A stretch of 64,000 nucleotides of DNA from contig SCOI01000001.1 of assembly GCA_005503085.1 (NCBI GenBank), positions 62,001 to 126,000 on the forward strand, written 5' to 3'. Each line of letters opens with the position of its first letter. Position 1 is the first letter of the stretch. Position numbers and translations under genes: made by a program. A model generated the notes under the pieces. That model was not told where the DNA came from, did not search any database, and saw only the letters and a list, made by a program, of their open reading frames with translations. Source of the DNA: Burkholderiales bacterium C2. GTDB lineage: Bacteria; Pseudomonadota; Gammaproteobacteria; Burkholderiales; Burkholderiaceae_C. Positions 23,263 through 32,971 of this stretch are shown one piece after another.

Positions 23263-24420
23263 TTATTGAGCGGCTGCGCTGCTGGCGGCGCTGGCGACCT
23301 TGTTGGCCTTGCTGGCGACGATGCTGGCCTTGGCCCCCTCGCGCAGATTGTCAAAACGCGCCGCCAGCACCTGGGCCTCGGGCGCCAGGCCTTGCAGGAT
23401 CTCGACCCGGCCTTCGCGCGCGTCCTTGCGGCCGGTCGTCACGATGCGCCGCACCAGCGCGCCCTGCTCGATCATCCAGACCTGCTCCTGGCCGGAGTTG
23501 CTGCTGATCGCCCCCTGCGGCACGGTCAGGCGCCGGGTCTCGTCGGGCAGCTCGACCCGCGCCACCGCATATTGGCCGGCGCGGAACAGCTCCTTGGGAT
23601 TGGCCAGCTCCAGCGTCACGACGATGGAGCGGGTGCCGGGCTCGGCGGCCGGCGCGATGCGGGCGATCTGGGCCTCGACGGTCTCGTCCACGCCCTCGAC
23701 CCGCACCTGCACCGCCATGCCGGGCTTGAGCCGGCTGACCTCGTGCGTGCCGACCAGGCCGGCCAGTTCCAGCTTGCTCAGATCGACGATGGACAGGATC
23801 TGCTGCTCTTCGGCGAGCTTTTCGCCCGGCAGCGCATGGCGCTTGGACACCAGGCCGTTGATCGGCGCGATCAGCGCCGCCTGGCGCAGCAGCACCTGGC
23901 TGGTGTCGAGCTGGGCCTTGGCGGCCAAGGTCTGGGCGCGCGCGGCTTCCAGCGCGGCGCGCGAGGTTTCCAGCGCGGTCGGCGCGATGAAGTTCTGCGC
24001 CGCCAGGCCCTCGTTGGCCTGGTGCTGGCGCTCGGCCTGGGCCTGCTGGGCGCGCGCCGATTCCACCGTGGCGCTGCGCTCGGCCACGCGCAGCCTTTGT
24101 TCTTCCAGGTCCACCTGACCCAGTGCCTGGCCGGCGCGCACCCGGCTGCCCTCCCCCACCGACAGGCTCAGCAAGGTGCCGCTGGCCTTGCTGCGCACGA
24201 TCACCGTGCCCGGCGCCACCAGCGGCCCCGAAAACTCGATCAGCCCCGGCATCGCCGCCAGGCTGGGCTTGACCACCTCGGAGGGCACGAACTCCAGTGC
24301 CACCTGGGCCTTCTTGTCCTCGCCCTTCTTGTCATCCCCCTTGGACGCCCAGACCGCCACGCCCGCGCCGCCAGCCAGCACCACGGCCGCCAATCCCCCA
24401 TAAAGCCATTGCTTGCGCAT
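23263..24420 (-). CDS. RND efflux periplasmic adaptor (membrane fusion protein)
   Basis: A 385-residue adaptor linking the pump to an outer-membrane channel. N-terminal anchor: WLYGGLAAVVLAGGAGVAVWAS. A Lys/Asp-rich stretch (KGDDKKGEDKK) follows, then the lipoyl-like half domain (VIVRSKASGTLLSLSVGEGSRVRAGQALGQVD), a helical hairpin (about residues 110-175), the second lipoyl half (LIAPINGLVSKRHALPGEKL) and beta-barrel parts. The C-terminus is Ala/Lys-rich. First gene of the efflux pair. No local TetR or two-component regulator is evident. Confidence 0.93.
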   Translation of the reverse strand: MRKQWLYGGLAAVVLAGGAGVAVWASKGDDKKGEDKKAQVALEFVPSEVVKPSLAAMPGLIEFSGPLVAPGTVIVRSKASGTLLSLSVGEGSRVRAGQALGQVDLEEQRLRVAERSATVESARAQQAQAERQHQANEGLAAQNFIAPTALETSRAALEAARAQTLAAKAQLDTSQVLLRQAALIAPINGLVSKRHALPGEKLAEEQQILSIVDLSKLELAGLVGTHEVSRLKPGMAVQVRVEGVDETVEAQIARIAPAAEPGTRSIVVTLELANPKELFRAGQYAVARVELPDETRRLTVPQGAISSNSGQEQVWMIEQGALVRRIVTTGRKDAREGRVEILQGLAPEAQVLAARFDNLREGAKASIVASKANKVASAASSAAAQ

Positions 24421-24512
24421 GGTCTACCCCACTTCTGTCTCTAGCCGAAAGTGGCCGCAGTGTAGGGAGATGATTCTGAACTTAAAGAGGCGCTGCGACG
24501 AACTGCAGATTG

Positions 24513-25721
24513 CTAGGCACGACTTGCGTTGGACACAGACAAGTCCAGCTGCTCGTGCCGGTGGCTGAGCCAGCAGCACCAGGCCCCGCCGAGTGCGGCG
24601 ACGCTGGCGGCCCAGAACACCGCCGCATAGCCCCAGCGCGCCGCCAGCCAGGCCCCGCCCAGGCCGCCGATCACGCCCGAAAAGCCATAGCCCAGCACCG
24701 AATACAGGGCCTGGCCGCGGCCGCGCAGCCGGCCCGGAAAGTAGCGCGTGATCAGGCTGATGCAGACCGTGTGCTGGGCCGCGAAGGTGATCGCATGCAG
24801 GCATTGCGCCAGCACCAGCACCCACAGGCTGGCGCCGAAGCCGGCCGTCAGCGCAAAGCGCAGCGCGCTCAGCAGCGCCGCCGCCAGCAGCCAGCGATGC
24901 GGCGCCGCGCGGTCCAGCAGCCGGCCCTGGAAGCCGAACCAGGCGATCTCGGCCAGCACCGAGGCCGCCCACAGCAGCCCCACCCATTGCTTGCCATAGC
25001 CCAGCGCGTCCAGATAGAGGCTGAAGAAGGCATAGAGCGCGGCATGGGCCAGCACGGTCAGGAACACGCCGGCAAAGAACCAGCGCACCGCCGGGCGACG
25101 CAGCACCGCGCCGATCGGCTCGCCGGCCTCCTGTGCATGCACGGCCGCCGGCTGCTGCGGCAGCCGCCAGGCCGCCAGCACGATCAGGCCCAGCAGCACC
25201 AGCGTGGTGGCCGCGAAGGCGCGCAGGCCGACCTGCTGATACCACCAGCCCGCCAGCACCACGCTGGCCAGAAAACCGACCGAGCCCCAGACCCGCACCC
25301 GGCCGTAGCGCCGCACATCCATCGCCCCGTCGGCACGCATCAGCTGGGCCGCGACCACGGTCTCGGTCAGCGGCACGATGGCGGCGTTGAAGCTGAACAT
25401 CAGGAACACCGAGGCCGCCAGCAGCGCGAAATGCGGCGGCAGCACAAAGCCGATCGCGGCCACGAAGCTGGCCAGCGCGGCCCAGCGGATGATGGCCACC
25501 CGCTGGCCCGTGCGGTCGGCCAGCGCGCCCCACAGATAGGGTGCGAACAGCCGCGTCCAGCTCTGCAGCGAGACCAGCAGGCCGATTGCGAACACCGACA
25601 GCCCCAGCTCCTTGTACCAGAGCGGCGCATAGGGATTGAAGCCGCCGATGGCGGCGAAATAGGCGCAGGACAGCGCCGCGCTGGCCGCCAGGGTGCGGCG
25701 CGAGGCCGCTGCCTCGGCCAT
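24513..25721 (-). CDS. MFS transporter, HcaT/MFS_1-like
   Basis: A 402-residue, 12-helix major facilitator protein. The N-terminal pattern YFAAIGGFNPYAPLWYKELGLSVFAIGLLVSLQSWTRLFAPYLWGALADRTGQR resembles the HcaT/nucleoside-symporter-like MFS_1 group; the G-x3-D-R-x-G-x-R loop after helix 2 is present. ATG 25721 lies two bases after the aroC stop, so it is probably co-transcribed with aroC. An in-frame ATG 17 codons earlier, inside aroC, is less likely. The substrate is unknown. Confidence 0.85.
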   Translation of the reverse strand: MAEAAASRRTLAASAALSCAYFAAIGGFNPYAPLWYKELGLSVFAIGLLVSLQSWTRLFAPYLWGALADRTGQRVAIIRWAALASFVAAIGFVLPPHFALLAASVFLMFSFNAAIVPLTETVVAAQLMRADGAMDVRRYGRVRVWGSVGFLASVVLAGWWYQQVGLRAFAATTLVLLGLIVLAAWRLPQQPAAVHAQEAGEPIGAVLRRPAVRWFFAGVFLTVLAHAALYAFFSLYLDALGYGKQWVGLLWAASVLAEIAWFGFQGRLLDRAAPHRWLLAAALLSALRFALTAGFGASLWVLVLAQCLHAITFAAQHTVCISLITRYFPGRLRGRGQALYSVLGYGFSGVIGGLGGAWLAARWGYAAVFWAASVAALGGAWCCWLSHRHEQLDLSVSNASRA

Positions 25722-25723
25722 GC

Positions 25724-26821
25724 TCAGCGGCTGGCGGGGATGGGCGGGATCGGCAGCGTCACATCGCCGCACTGGGCGCGGTGGCGCAGCGCATGGTCCA
25801 TCAGCACCAGGGCCAGCATGGCCTCGGCGATCGGCGTCGCGCGTATGCCCACGCAGGGGTCGTGGCGGCCGAAGGTCTCGACCTGGGTCGGGTTGCCGGC
25901 CCGGTCGATCGAGGCCTTGGGCGTGCGGATCGAGCTGGTCGGCTTGATCGCGATCGAGGCCCAGATGTCCTGGCCGGTCGAGATGCCGCCCACCATGCCG
26001 CCGCTGTGATTGCTGGCAAAGCCGGCCGGGCTCAGCTCGTCGCCATGGTGGCTGCCGCGCTGGCCCACCACCGCGAAGCCGTCGCCGATCTCGACGCCGC
26101 GCACCGCATTGATGCCCATCAGCGCATAGGCGATCTCGGCGTCGAGCTTGTCGAACAGCGGCTCGCCCAGTCCCACCGGCACGCCGGTGGCCTCGACCCG
26201 GATGCGCGCGCCGACCGAATCGCCGTCGCGACGCAGCGCGTCCATATAGGCCTCGAGCTCGGCAATCTTGCTGCTATTGGCCGCGAAGAAGGGGTTGTTG
26301 CCCACATGCTCCCAGCCCTCGAACGGGATCTCCAGCTCGCCCAGCTGCGTCATGCAGCCGCGGAATTCGGTGCCGAACTTCTCCTTCAGCCATTTGCGCG
26401 CCACCGCGCCGGCACCGACCATCGGAGCGGTCAGCCGCGCCGAGGCCCGGCCGCCGCCGCGCGGGTCGCGCAGCCCGTACTTGCGCCAGTAGCTGTAGTC
26501 GGCATGGCCGGGTCGGAAGGTGTCGAGGATATTGCCGTAGTCCTTGCTGCGCTGATCGGTATTGCGTATCAAGAGGCAGATCGGTGTGCCGGTGGTCAGG
26601 CCCTCATAGACGCCGGACAGGATCTCGACCGCGTCGGGTTCGTTGCGCTGGGTCACATGGCGGCTGGTGCCAGGGCGGCGGCGGTCCAGCTCGGGCTGGA
26701 TATCGGCCTCGCTCAAGGGCATTCCCGGCGGGCAGCCATCGATCACGCAACCGATCGCGGGCCCATGGCTTTCGCCGAAATTGGTGACGCGGAACAACTC
26801 GCCGAAGGTGCTGCCTGACAT
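25724..26821 (-). CDS. aroC: Chorismate synthase
   Basis: A 365-residue FMN-dependent enzyme making chorismate from 5-enolpyruvylshikimate 3-phosphate, last step of the shikimate pathway. Signatures are clear: [19 protein letters not shown] near the N-terminus, [53 protein letters not shown] and [16 protein letters not shown]. Full family length, start [12 protein letters not shown]. Confidence 0.98.
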   Translation of the reverse strand: MSGSTFGELFRVTNFGESHGPAIGCVIDGCPPGMPLSEADIQPELDRRRPGTSRHVTQRNEPDAVEILSGVYEGLTTGTPICLLIRNTDQRSKDYGNILDTFRPGHADYSYWRKYGLRDPRGGGRASARLTAPMVGAGAVARKWLKEKFGTEFRGCMTQLGELEIPFEGWEHVGNNPFFAANSSKIAELEAYMDALRRDGDSVGARIRVEATGVPVGLGEPLFDKLDAEIAYALMGINAVRGVEIGDGFAVVGQRGSHHGDELSPAGFASNHSGGMVGGISTGQDIWASIAIKPTSSIRTPKASIDRAGNPTQVETFGRHDPCVGIRATPIAEAMLALVLMDHALRHRAQCGDVTLPIPPIPASR

Positions 26822-26877
26822 GGATTGCGTGCCTAGATCTCGATGCGGGAGGCGTCGATTCTACGGGGGCCTGTTCT

Positions 26878-27378
26878 TCAGTAAGGGTGACCGTCCTTGT
26901 GGGTGAACAGATAGCCCTGGCCCGAGACTGTCACGGCGAGATCGTCGTCGGGATAGCTGGCCTGGTCGTCCGGGCTGCGGTCACCGACTTCCAGATACCA
27001 AACATCCTCGGTCGTCTCATTGCGCAGCTGGTGGGCATCGCCGCTGCCGGCCCTGAAGCCAGCGCACATGCCCGGTGCCAGCGCTGTAGCGCCCGCATCT
27101 GTCAGCAAGGTGGGTCGACCCTCCAGGATGTAGACAAATTCGTCCTGGCGCGTATGGTGGTGACGGGCCGATGAGACCGCACCGGGTCGCAGCCGCGTCA
27201 GATTGACGCCGAAATTACTCAAGCCGAAGGCATCGCCCAGACGGCGCTTCTCACGGCCGCAGACCCAGCTGGCAAAGGGTTCGGGATAGTGGGTCTGTTT
27301 GGCGTGCAGGGGCACATCGAGCGCGACCATTGCGGCCTTGCTTGCGGCATCGGATACCGACGGCTCATCGGATTGCAT
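26878..27378 (-). CDS. Cupin-domain protein
   Basis: A 166-residue single-domain cupin. Motif 1 is RHHHTRQDEFVYILEG (two His, one Glu as metal ligands) and motif 2 covers LAPGMCAGFRAGSGDAHQLRNET, ending in His and Asn. Cupins of this type with the SARHHHTRQDEF pattern are often annotated as transcriptional-regulator-like or sugar-binding cupins; the reaction is not predictable. ATG 27378 has AAGGAG eight bases upstream, inside the end of the hydrolase gene, which it overlaps by 14 bases. Base composition looks lower in GC than its neighbours (by eye). Confidence 0.8.
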   Translation of the reverse strand: MQSDEPSVSDAASKAAMVALDVPLHAKQTHYPEPFASWVCGREKRRLGDAFGLSNFGVNLTRLRPGAVSSARHHHTRQDEFVYILEGRPTLLTDAGATALAPGMCAGFRAGSGDAHQLRNETTEDVWYLEVGDRSPDDQASYPDDDLAVTVSGQGYLFTHKDGHPY

Positions 27379-28159
27379 GCAGAACTCCTTGACTCGATGG
27401 AACGCCTGCCGGCAGCACCTGCGCTACGGCCTCGATCACCAAGGCCGGCTCCGACATCTGCGGGAAATGCCCGCTGCGCTCGGCCAGCAGCTGGACGCCT
27501 TGCGGTGACAGTGCCAGCAGGCCTTGCTGGTGGCGCCGGCGCAGGTCCAGCGCGGCGGCCGACGTCATCCAGCCGGGCATGGTCTTGGCGCCGGTGATCA
27601 CCCGCAGCGGCACGGCAGGGAACGGCGGCGCGGCGGCGATCTGGGCGACGGTCTGCCGCTCCTGGCTGACTTCGTCATTCGGGTCGGGGCGCGAGAACAG
27701 GTTCAGCAGCCGGTTGACGGCCCGCTGGGCCGCTGTCTGATGCGTCTGCATCAAGCCGATGTCGGCCGGTGCCGTGGCCTCCAGCAGCACGACGCCCATC
27801 ACCTCCTCGGGATGCAGGCGCGCAAACAGATTCGCATGCAGGCCGCCAAAGGAATGGCCCAGCAGCAGATAGGGGCCGGGCAGCGCCAGCGCGTCGAGCA
27901 GGCCGCGCAGCAGGGCCACCGCGGCCGCGCCGGTCTGCGGCGTGGTCGGTTTGGCGCTGCCGCCAACGCCGGGACGGTCATAGGCCAGCACCCGGCTGCC
28001 CAGCTGAGCGATCTGCGGATAGAGCTTGTACCAGGCCTCCAAGGGGCCGCCCGAACCGTTGATCAGCACGATGACCGGCCCCTCGCCTTCGCCCGCCAGC
28101 GTGTAGCACAGGCGCTGGCGGGCGATCGTCAGTTCTTGCTTGCTCGGGAGATGTTTCAT
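27365..28159 (-). CDS. Alpha/beta hydrolase
   Basis: A 264-residue serine hydrolase of unknown substrate. Nucleophile elbow LLLGHSFGGLHANL (GxSxG) near residue 105; oxyanion region VLINGSGGPLEAWYKLYPQI; an acidic residue in the VITGAK region; C-terminal His in ERSGHFPQMSEPALV. The tail overlaps the cupin gene, suggesting co-expression. Substrate specificity cannot be read from sequence. Confidence 0.87.
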   Translation of the reverse strand: MKHLPSKQELTIARQRLCYTLAGEGEGPVIVLINGSGGPLEAWYKLYPQIAQLGSRVLAYDRPGVGGSAKPTTPQTGAAAVALLRGLLDALALPGPYLLLGHSFGGLHANLFARLHPEEVMGVVLLEATAPADIGLMQTHQTAAQRAVNRLLNLFSRPDPNDEVSQERQTVAQIAAAPPFPAVPLRVITGAKTMPGWMTSAAALDLRRRHQQGLLALSPQGVQLLAERSGHFPQMSEPALVIEAVAQVLPAGVPSSQGVLHAIR

Positions 28160-28180
28160 CGCTGGTTTGCGGTATTGAAG

Positions 28181-29482
28181 TCAATGCGCTGGCATCAAGG
28201 CGAGCACCTCGCTCGCCATCCGGGCTGCCGCGCCGCCGTGCTGAGCGGCAAAGGCCTGGGCCTGGGCGCTGGCCTCGGCGCGGCGCGGCGGCAGCAGGGC
28301 CAGATGCAGGGCCTGCACCAGGGCCTGCGGCATATCGGCCACCCGGCGCGCCGCGCCGGCCGCCTCGGCCAGCTCGGCCGCCTCGGCGAAATTGAAGGTG
28401 CTGGGGCCCATCACCAGCGGGCAGCCGCAGGCGGCCGCCTCGATCAGGTTCTGGCCGCCCAGCGGCGCGAAGCTGCCGCCCAGCAGGGCCACATCGGCCA
28501 GGCCGTAGTACAGCGCCATCTCGCGCATGCTGTCGCCCAGCCAGGCATCGGCCTGCCAGGCCTCGATCGGGGGCAGGTCTTGCCAGCTGCTGCGCCGGGC
28601 CAGGCTCAGGCCCTGCCCGGTGATCAGCGCGGCCACCTCGTCAAAGCGCTGCGGATGGCGCGGCACGATCAGCAGCAGGGGCCGGTCGGCGCCGCGCACC
28701 GCGCGCCAGGCCTGCAGCAGCAGCGCCTCCTCGCCCTCGCGGCTGACGGCCAGCAGCAGCACCGGCCGCGCCAGCTGCGCCCGCCAGGCCCGGCCACGCG
28801 CCAGCAGCGTGGCATCGGGCTGCAGGTCGAACTTCAGATTGCCGCAGACCTCGATACGCGGCGCACCGCTAGCGCGCAGACGCTGCGCATCGGCCTCGGT
28901 CTGGGCCAGCACCAGGGCCAGACGCCGCGCCGCCGGGTGCAGCAGCCAGGCCAGACGCCGGCCCTGGCGCTCGCTCTTGGCCGACAGCCGGGCATTGGCC
29001 AGCACCATGGGCAGCCCGGCGCGGGCCGCCTCGTGCAGCAGCACCGGCCAGATCTCGGTCTCCATCAGCACGCCCGCCGCAGGCCGCCAGTGGCGCAGAA
29101 AGCGCCGCACCGCGCCCGGTGTGTCATAGGGCAGCCAGGTCTGGGCATCGCCGGCCTGCAGCAGCTTGGCGCCGGCCGCCAGACCGGTGGCGGTGCTGTG
29201 GGTCAGCAGCAGGCGCAGCCCTGGGCGTTGCGCGCGCAAGGCCGCCAGCAGCGCCGCGGCGGCCAGCGTCTCGCCCAGCGACACCGCATGGATCCACAAA
29301 CGCCCGGTCTCACCGCTGGGCGCATCGAAGAACCCCAGCCGCTCGCCCAGGCGCTGCCGGTAGGCCGGCTCGGCGCCGCCACGCCGCCACAGGCGCAGCA
29401 GGTAGAGCGGCGTCAGCAGGCGCAACAGCGCCGCATAGACCCAGCGCGCCAGGGTCTCGGCCGGACGTTCCCGAGCGATCAA
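28181..29482 (-). CDS. waaA: 3-deoxy-D-manno-octulosonic-acid transferase
   Basis: A 433-residue GT30 enzyme that adds Kdo to lipid A precursor at the inner membrane. The N-terminal membrane anchor is VYAALLRLLTPLYLLRLW; the acceptor motif LWIHAVSLGETLAAAALLAALR, the donor part LMETEIWPVLLHEA and the C-terminal GGSFAPLGGQNLIEAAACGCPLVMGP match the family. The apparent start is TTG 29482, overlapping the phosphomannomutase stop (TTGA). Clustering with the mutase fits lipopolysaccharide or exopolysaccharide synthesis. Confidence 0.93.
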   Translation of the reverse strand: MIARERPAETLARWVYAALLRLLTPLYLLRLWRRGGAEPAYRQRLGERLGFFDAPSGETGRLWIHAVSLGETLAAAALLAALRAQRPGLRLLLTHSTATGLAAGAKLLQAGDAQTWLPYDTPGAVRRFLRHWRPAAGVLMETEIWPVLLHEAARAGLPMVLANARLSAKSERQGRRLAWLLHPAARRLALVLAQTEADAQRLRASGAPRIEVCGNLKFDLQPDATLLARGRAWRAQLARPVLLLAVSREGEEALLLQAWRAVRGADRPLLLIVPRHPQRFDEVAALITGQGLSLARRSSWQDLPPIEAWQADAWLGDSMREMALYYGLADVALLGGSFAPLGGQNLIEAAACGCPLVMGPSTFNFAEAAELAEAAGAARRVADMPQALVQALHLALLPPRRAEASAQAQAFAAQHGGAAARMASEVLALMPAH

Positions 29483-30876
29483 TGGCCGGCCGCTAACACC
29501 GCGTCGGGCTTGATGCGCTTGAGCTGGGCCAGCACATCGTGCTGGATGCGCTCCAGCGCCTCGGGAGTGTGGCCCTCGAAGCGCAGCACCAGCACCGGCG
29601 TGGTGTTGGACGGACGGATCAGGCCGAAGCCGTCCTCGTACTCGACGCGCAGGCCGTCGATCGTGACCAGCTCCTTGGCACCGGGGAAATCGGTCAGCGT
29701 GGCCAGGGCCTTGAGCTTGGTGACCACCTCGTGATGCTCGCCCTCGGCGCAGGGCACATTGATCTCGGGCGTGTTGAAGCTGTTGGGCAGGGCCTGCAGC
29801 ACCGCGCTCGGATCGGCCGAACGCGACAGGATCTCCAGCAGGCGGCCGGCGGTGTACATCGCATCATCGAAGCCGTACCAGCGCTCGCTGAAGAAGATAT
29901 GGCCGCTGAGCTCGCCGGCCAGCGGCGCGCCGGTTTCCTTCAGCTTGGCCTTGGCCAGCGAGTGGCCGGTCATCCACATCAGCGGGCGGCCGCCATGCTC
30001 GCGGATCCAGGGTGCCAGGCGCTGCGTGCACTTGACGTCGAAAATGATCTCGGCGCCGGGCTGGCGCGTCAGGATATCGGCCGCGAACAGCATGATCTGG
30101 CGGTCCGGCATGATCATCTCGCCATCCTTGGTGACCACGCCCAGGCGGTCACCGTCGCCGTCGAAGGCCAGGCCCAGCTCGGCGTCGCAGGCATGGACGA
30201 TGCGCTTGAGGTCTTCCAGATTCTCGGGGCGCGAGGGATCGGGATGGTGGTTGGGGAAGTCGCCATCGACCTTGGAGTAGATGTCGATCACCTCGCAGCC
30301 CAGTGCGCGCAGGATGGCCGGGGCGCTAGCGCCGGGGATGCCGTTGCCGCTGTCGACGACGATCTTCATCGGGCGCTTGAGCTTGCAGTCCTTGGCAATG
30401 CGGTGGGCATACTCGGCAACGATGTCCATCTGGGCCGCGCGGCCCTTGCCGCTGGCGTAATCCTCAGCCTCGATGCGACGCTTCAGGCCCTGGATCTGCT
30501 CGCCATAAACGGCGGCGCCGGCCAGCACCATCTTGAAGCCGTTGTAATCCTTGGGGTTGTGGCTGCCGGTGACCATGATGCCCGACTTGCAGCCATGCTT
30601 GGCGCGGGTCGCGGCCACGTAGTACAGCATCGGGGTCGTGACCGCGCCCAGGTCCACCACGTCCAGGCCGGTCGATTGCAGGCCGCGGATCAGCGCCGCC
30701 ACCAGGCCGGGGCCGGAGAGGCGGCCGTCGCGGCCCACCGCCACCGCCTTCTCGCCAACGGCCTTGGCCTCGGTGCCGAAGGCACGGCCCAGGTGCTCGG
30801 CCAGCTCTTCGTTCAAGGTCTGACCGACCACACCACGGATGTCATAGGCCTTGAAGATGGAGGCGTGTACTTGCAT
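29479..30876 (-). CDS. Phosphomannomutase/phosphoglucomutase
   Basis: A 465-residue alpha-D-phosphohexomutase of the AlgC/ManB type, interconverting hexose 1- and 6-phosphates for nucleotide-sugar supply. Motifs: FKAYDIRGVVG at the start, phosphoserine loop TGSHNPKDYNGFKM, metal loop AFDGDGDRLGVV, sugar-binding GELSGHIFF and phosphate loop RPSNTTPVLVLRFEG. AGGGA precedes ATG 30876; the open frame continues upstream on the same strand through a histidine kinase gene, which is a shadow. Confidence 0.95.
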   Translation of the reverse strand: MQVHASIFKAYDIRGVVGQTLNEELAEHLGRAFGTEAKAVGEKAVAVGRDGRLSGPGLVAALIRGLQSTGLDVVDLGAVTTPMLYYVAATRAKHGCKSGIMVTGSHNPKDYNGFKMVLAGAAVYGEQIQGLKRRIEAEDYASGKGRAAQMDIVAEYAHRIAKDCKLKRPMKIVVDSGNGIPGASAPAILRALGCEVIDIYSKVDGDFPNHHPDPSRPENLEDLKRIVHACDAELGLAFDGDGDRLGVVTKDGEMIMPDRQIMLFAADILTRQPGAEIIFDVKCTQRLAPWIREHGGRPLMWMTGHSLAKAKLKETGAPLAGELSGHIFFSERWYGFDDAMYTAGRLLEILSRSADPSAVLQALPNSFNTPEINVPCAEGEHHEVVTKLKALATLTDFPGAKELVTIDGLRVEYEDGFGLIRPSNTTPVLVLRFEGHTPEALERIQHDVLAQLKRIKPDAVLAAGH

Positions 30877-31068
30877 GAGTTCCCTTTGTTGCGTTGCTTG
30901 TGATCGTCTTGCCCTGTGCGGGCTCGGGCGGATTGTAGGCAAGCCCCGTGCCAGTTCTGAGCGGCGGCCGGTACAAACAAGGGACGCCTGCCGTCGATTC
31001 ATCGCCGCCGCTGTCCAGTCGTCGCTTGCTGGCCGCCGTGGCAGCGTCGCGCTTTCTACACTGGCGAC

Positions 31069-32205
31069 ATGACAATTCAACAAGAACTCGCCACCGCCTG
31101 GCGCCGGCAATGGCGCTTGAGCAAGCAGCGCGACGAGGCGCTGTGGGCCCGGCTGCTGATCACCGCCCTGCTGGCGCTTGGCTTTGGCCTGGCGGTCACC
31201 GGGCTGGCGCTGCTGCTCAATGCCCGGGTGATGCAGTCCGGCGCCTGGGTCCATGTGCTGCAGGAGAACCTGATCATCTCCGGCTGCGTCAGCTTCACCA
31301 TCATGGCCGGCTACCGGCTGCTGGAGCTCGCGCTCAGCGAGGCCTGGCTGGCTCGCATCAACGCCGACCGTGGCGGGCTGTCGGTGCTGGTGCATGCCGG
31401 CCTGGTCATCGTCTGCATGCTGCTCGGTGGTGCGCTGGGCCTGACCCTGCTGGGCTGGCTGCTGCAGCTCGACAGCTGGGCCTTCATTGCGCGCCGGCCG
31501 CAGACGGTGCTGGAGTTCCTCGTCATCGGCCTGGTGATCTCGCTGATCTCCAGCCTGTGCTGGCAATGGCGGCTGCGCGCCCAGGCCCGCCAGCTGCGCG
31601 CCACCGAAGCGCAGCTGAAGCTGCTGCAGGCGCAGATCGAGCCACATTTCCTGTTCAACACCCTGGCCACCGTGCACAGCCTGATGGAGCAGGACGCGCC
31701 GCGCGCCAAGCGCATGCTGGAATCCTTCACCGACTATCTGCGCGCCAGCCTGGGCCAGCTGCGCAGCGCCGATGCGACGCTGGCCACCGAGCTGGCGATG
31801 GCCGACAGCTATCTGCAGCTGATGCAAACCCGCATGGACGAGCGGCTGCGCTTTGTCATCAGCGCCGAGCCGGCCGCCCGCGAGGCCTTGCTGCCGCCGC
31901 TGCTGCTGCAGCCGCTGATCGAGAACGCCATCCATCACGGGCTGGAACCCAAGCTGGATGGCGGTCAGGTCAGGGTCAGCGCCACGCTCGCCGAGGGCCG
32001 CTTGCGCATCGAGATCGCCGATGACGGGCTCGGCCTGAACGCCGCCCCCCGGGCGCGCCGCGGCGGCCATGGTCTGGCGCTGGAGAATATCCGCGCCCGC
32101 CTGCAGGCCCGCCATGGCGACGCCGCCGCCTTGCAGCTGCAGGCCGCCGCCGGTGGCGGCACCCTGGCCATCCTGACCCTGCCCTTCATCACCCAGACCC
32201 CATGA
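31069..32205 (+). CDS. LytS/YehU-type sensor histidine kinase
   Basis: A 378-residue membrane kinase. Four predicted helices span about residues 25-175 (ITALLALGFGLAVTGLALLL; IISGCVSFTIMAGYRLLELAL; VLVHAGLVIVCMLLGGALGL; FLVIGLVISLISSLCW). The kinase core has the His box QAQIEPHFLFNTLATVHSL, the N box LLQPLIENAIHHGLEPK, and G boxes IADDGLGLN and GGHGLALENIRARL. Overlaps the LytTR regulator by ATGA, forming a LytS/LytTR pair. The stimulus is unknown. Confidence 0.93.
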   Translation: MTIQQELATAWRRQWRLSKQRDEALWARLLITALLALGFGLAVTGLALLLNARVMQSGAWVHVLQENLIISGCVSFTIMAGYRLLELALSEAWLARINADRGGLSVLVHAGLVIVCMLLGGALGLTLLGWLLQLDSWAFIARRPQTVLEFLVIGLVISLISSLCWQWRLRAQARQLRATEAQLKLLQAQIEPHFLFNTLATVHSLMEQDAPRAKRMLESFTDYLRASLGQLRSADATLATELAMADSYLQLMQTRMDERLRFVISAEPAAREALLPPLLLQPLIENAIHHGLEPKLDGGQVRVSATLAEGRLRIEIADDGLGLNAAPRARRGGHGLALENIRARLQARHGDAAALQLQAAAGGGTLAILTLPFITQTP

Positions 32206-32966
32206 ACCCAGTCCGTGCCCTGATCGCCGATGACGAACCCCATCTGGCCCAGTACCTGAAGACCCAGCTGACCCAGCTCTGGCCCGAGCTGGAGATCGTC
32301 GCGGTGGTGAAGAACGGCGTCGAAGCCGCCGCCCAGATCGCCGCGCTGGCGCCCGACATCGCCTTTCTGGACATCCAGATGCCTGGCCTGAGCGGCCTGG
32401 AGGTGGCCCAGGGCATCGAGGGCGCGACCCGCGTGGTCTTCGTCACCGCCTATGACGAGTACGCGGTCGAGGCCTTCGAGCAGGCCGCGCTCGACTATGT
32501 CTGCAAGCCCGTCAAGACCGAGCGCCTGGCCAAGACGGTCGAGCGCGTCAAGGCCGCGCTGCAGGCCGCACCGGCCGAGCCCGACGGCGCGCTGGCCGCG
32601 ACGCTGCAGCGCCTGCTGCAGGAACAGCAGCCGGCCCCGCCGCGCCTGCGCTATGTGCGGGCCAGCCAGGGCGAGCTGATGCACCAGATCGATCTGGCCG
32701 AGGTGCTGTTCTTCCATGCCGACGAGAAGTACACCGTCGTGCAGACCCAGGCCGCCGAGTACCTGATACGCACCGCCATCGTCGAGCTGATGCCCCAGCT
32801 CGACCCCGAGCAGTTCTGCCAGATCCACCGCTCCACCGTGGTCAATCTGGCCCATCTGGCCGGCACCCGCCGCGACGAGGCCAGCCGGCTGTTCGTGCGC
32901 ATCAAAAACCACGCCCGCGAGCTGCCGGTCAGCCGCGCCTATGTCCATCTGTTCAAGGCCATGTGA
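32202..32966 (+). CDS. LytTR-family response regulator
   Basis: A 254-residue regulator. The receiver (residues 1-120) has ALIADDEPHLAQYL, phosphoacceptor Asp in IAFLDIQMPGLSG and KPVKTERL. The LytTR DNA-binding domain covers about 150-254 (LAEVLFFHADEKYTVVQT; FCQIHRSTVVNLAHL; LPVSRAYVHLFK). Partner of the adjacent LytS kinase. Its stop lies five bases before the Gdx/SugE gene, so the exporter is likely in its operon and possibly under its control. Confidence 0.93.
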   Translation: MNPVRALIADDEPHLAQYLKTQLTQLWPELEIVAVVKNGVEAAAQIAALAPDIAFLDIQMPGLSGLEVAQGIEGATRVVFVTAYDEYAVEAFEQAALDYVCKPVKTERLAKTVERVKAALQAAPAEPDGALAATLQRLLQEQQPAPPRLRYVRASQGELMHQIDLAEVLFFHADEKYTVVQTQAAEYLIRTAIVELMPQLDPEQFCQIHRSTVVNLAHLAGTRRDEASRLFVRIKNHARELPVSRAYVHLFKAM

Positions 32967-32971
32967 TCCCT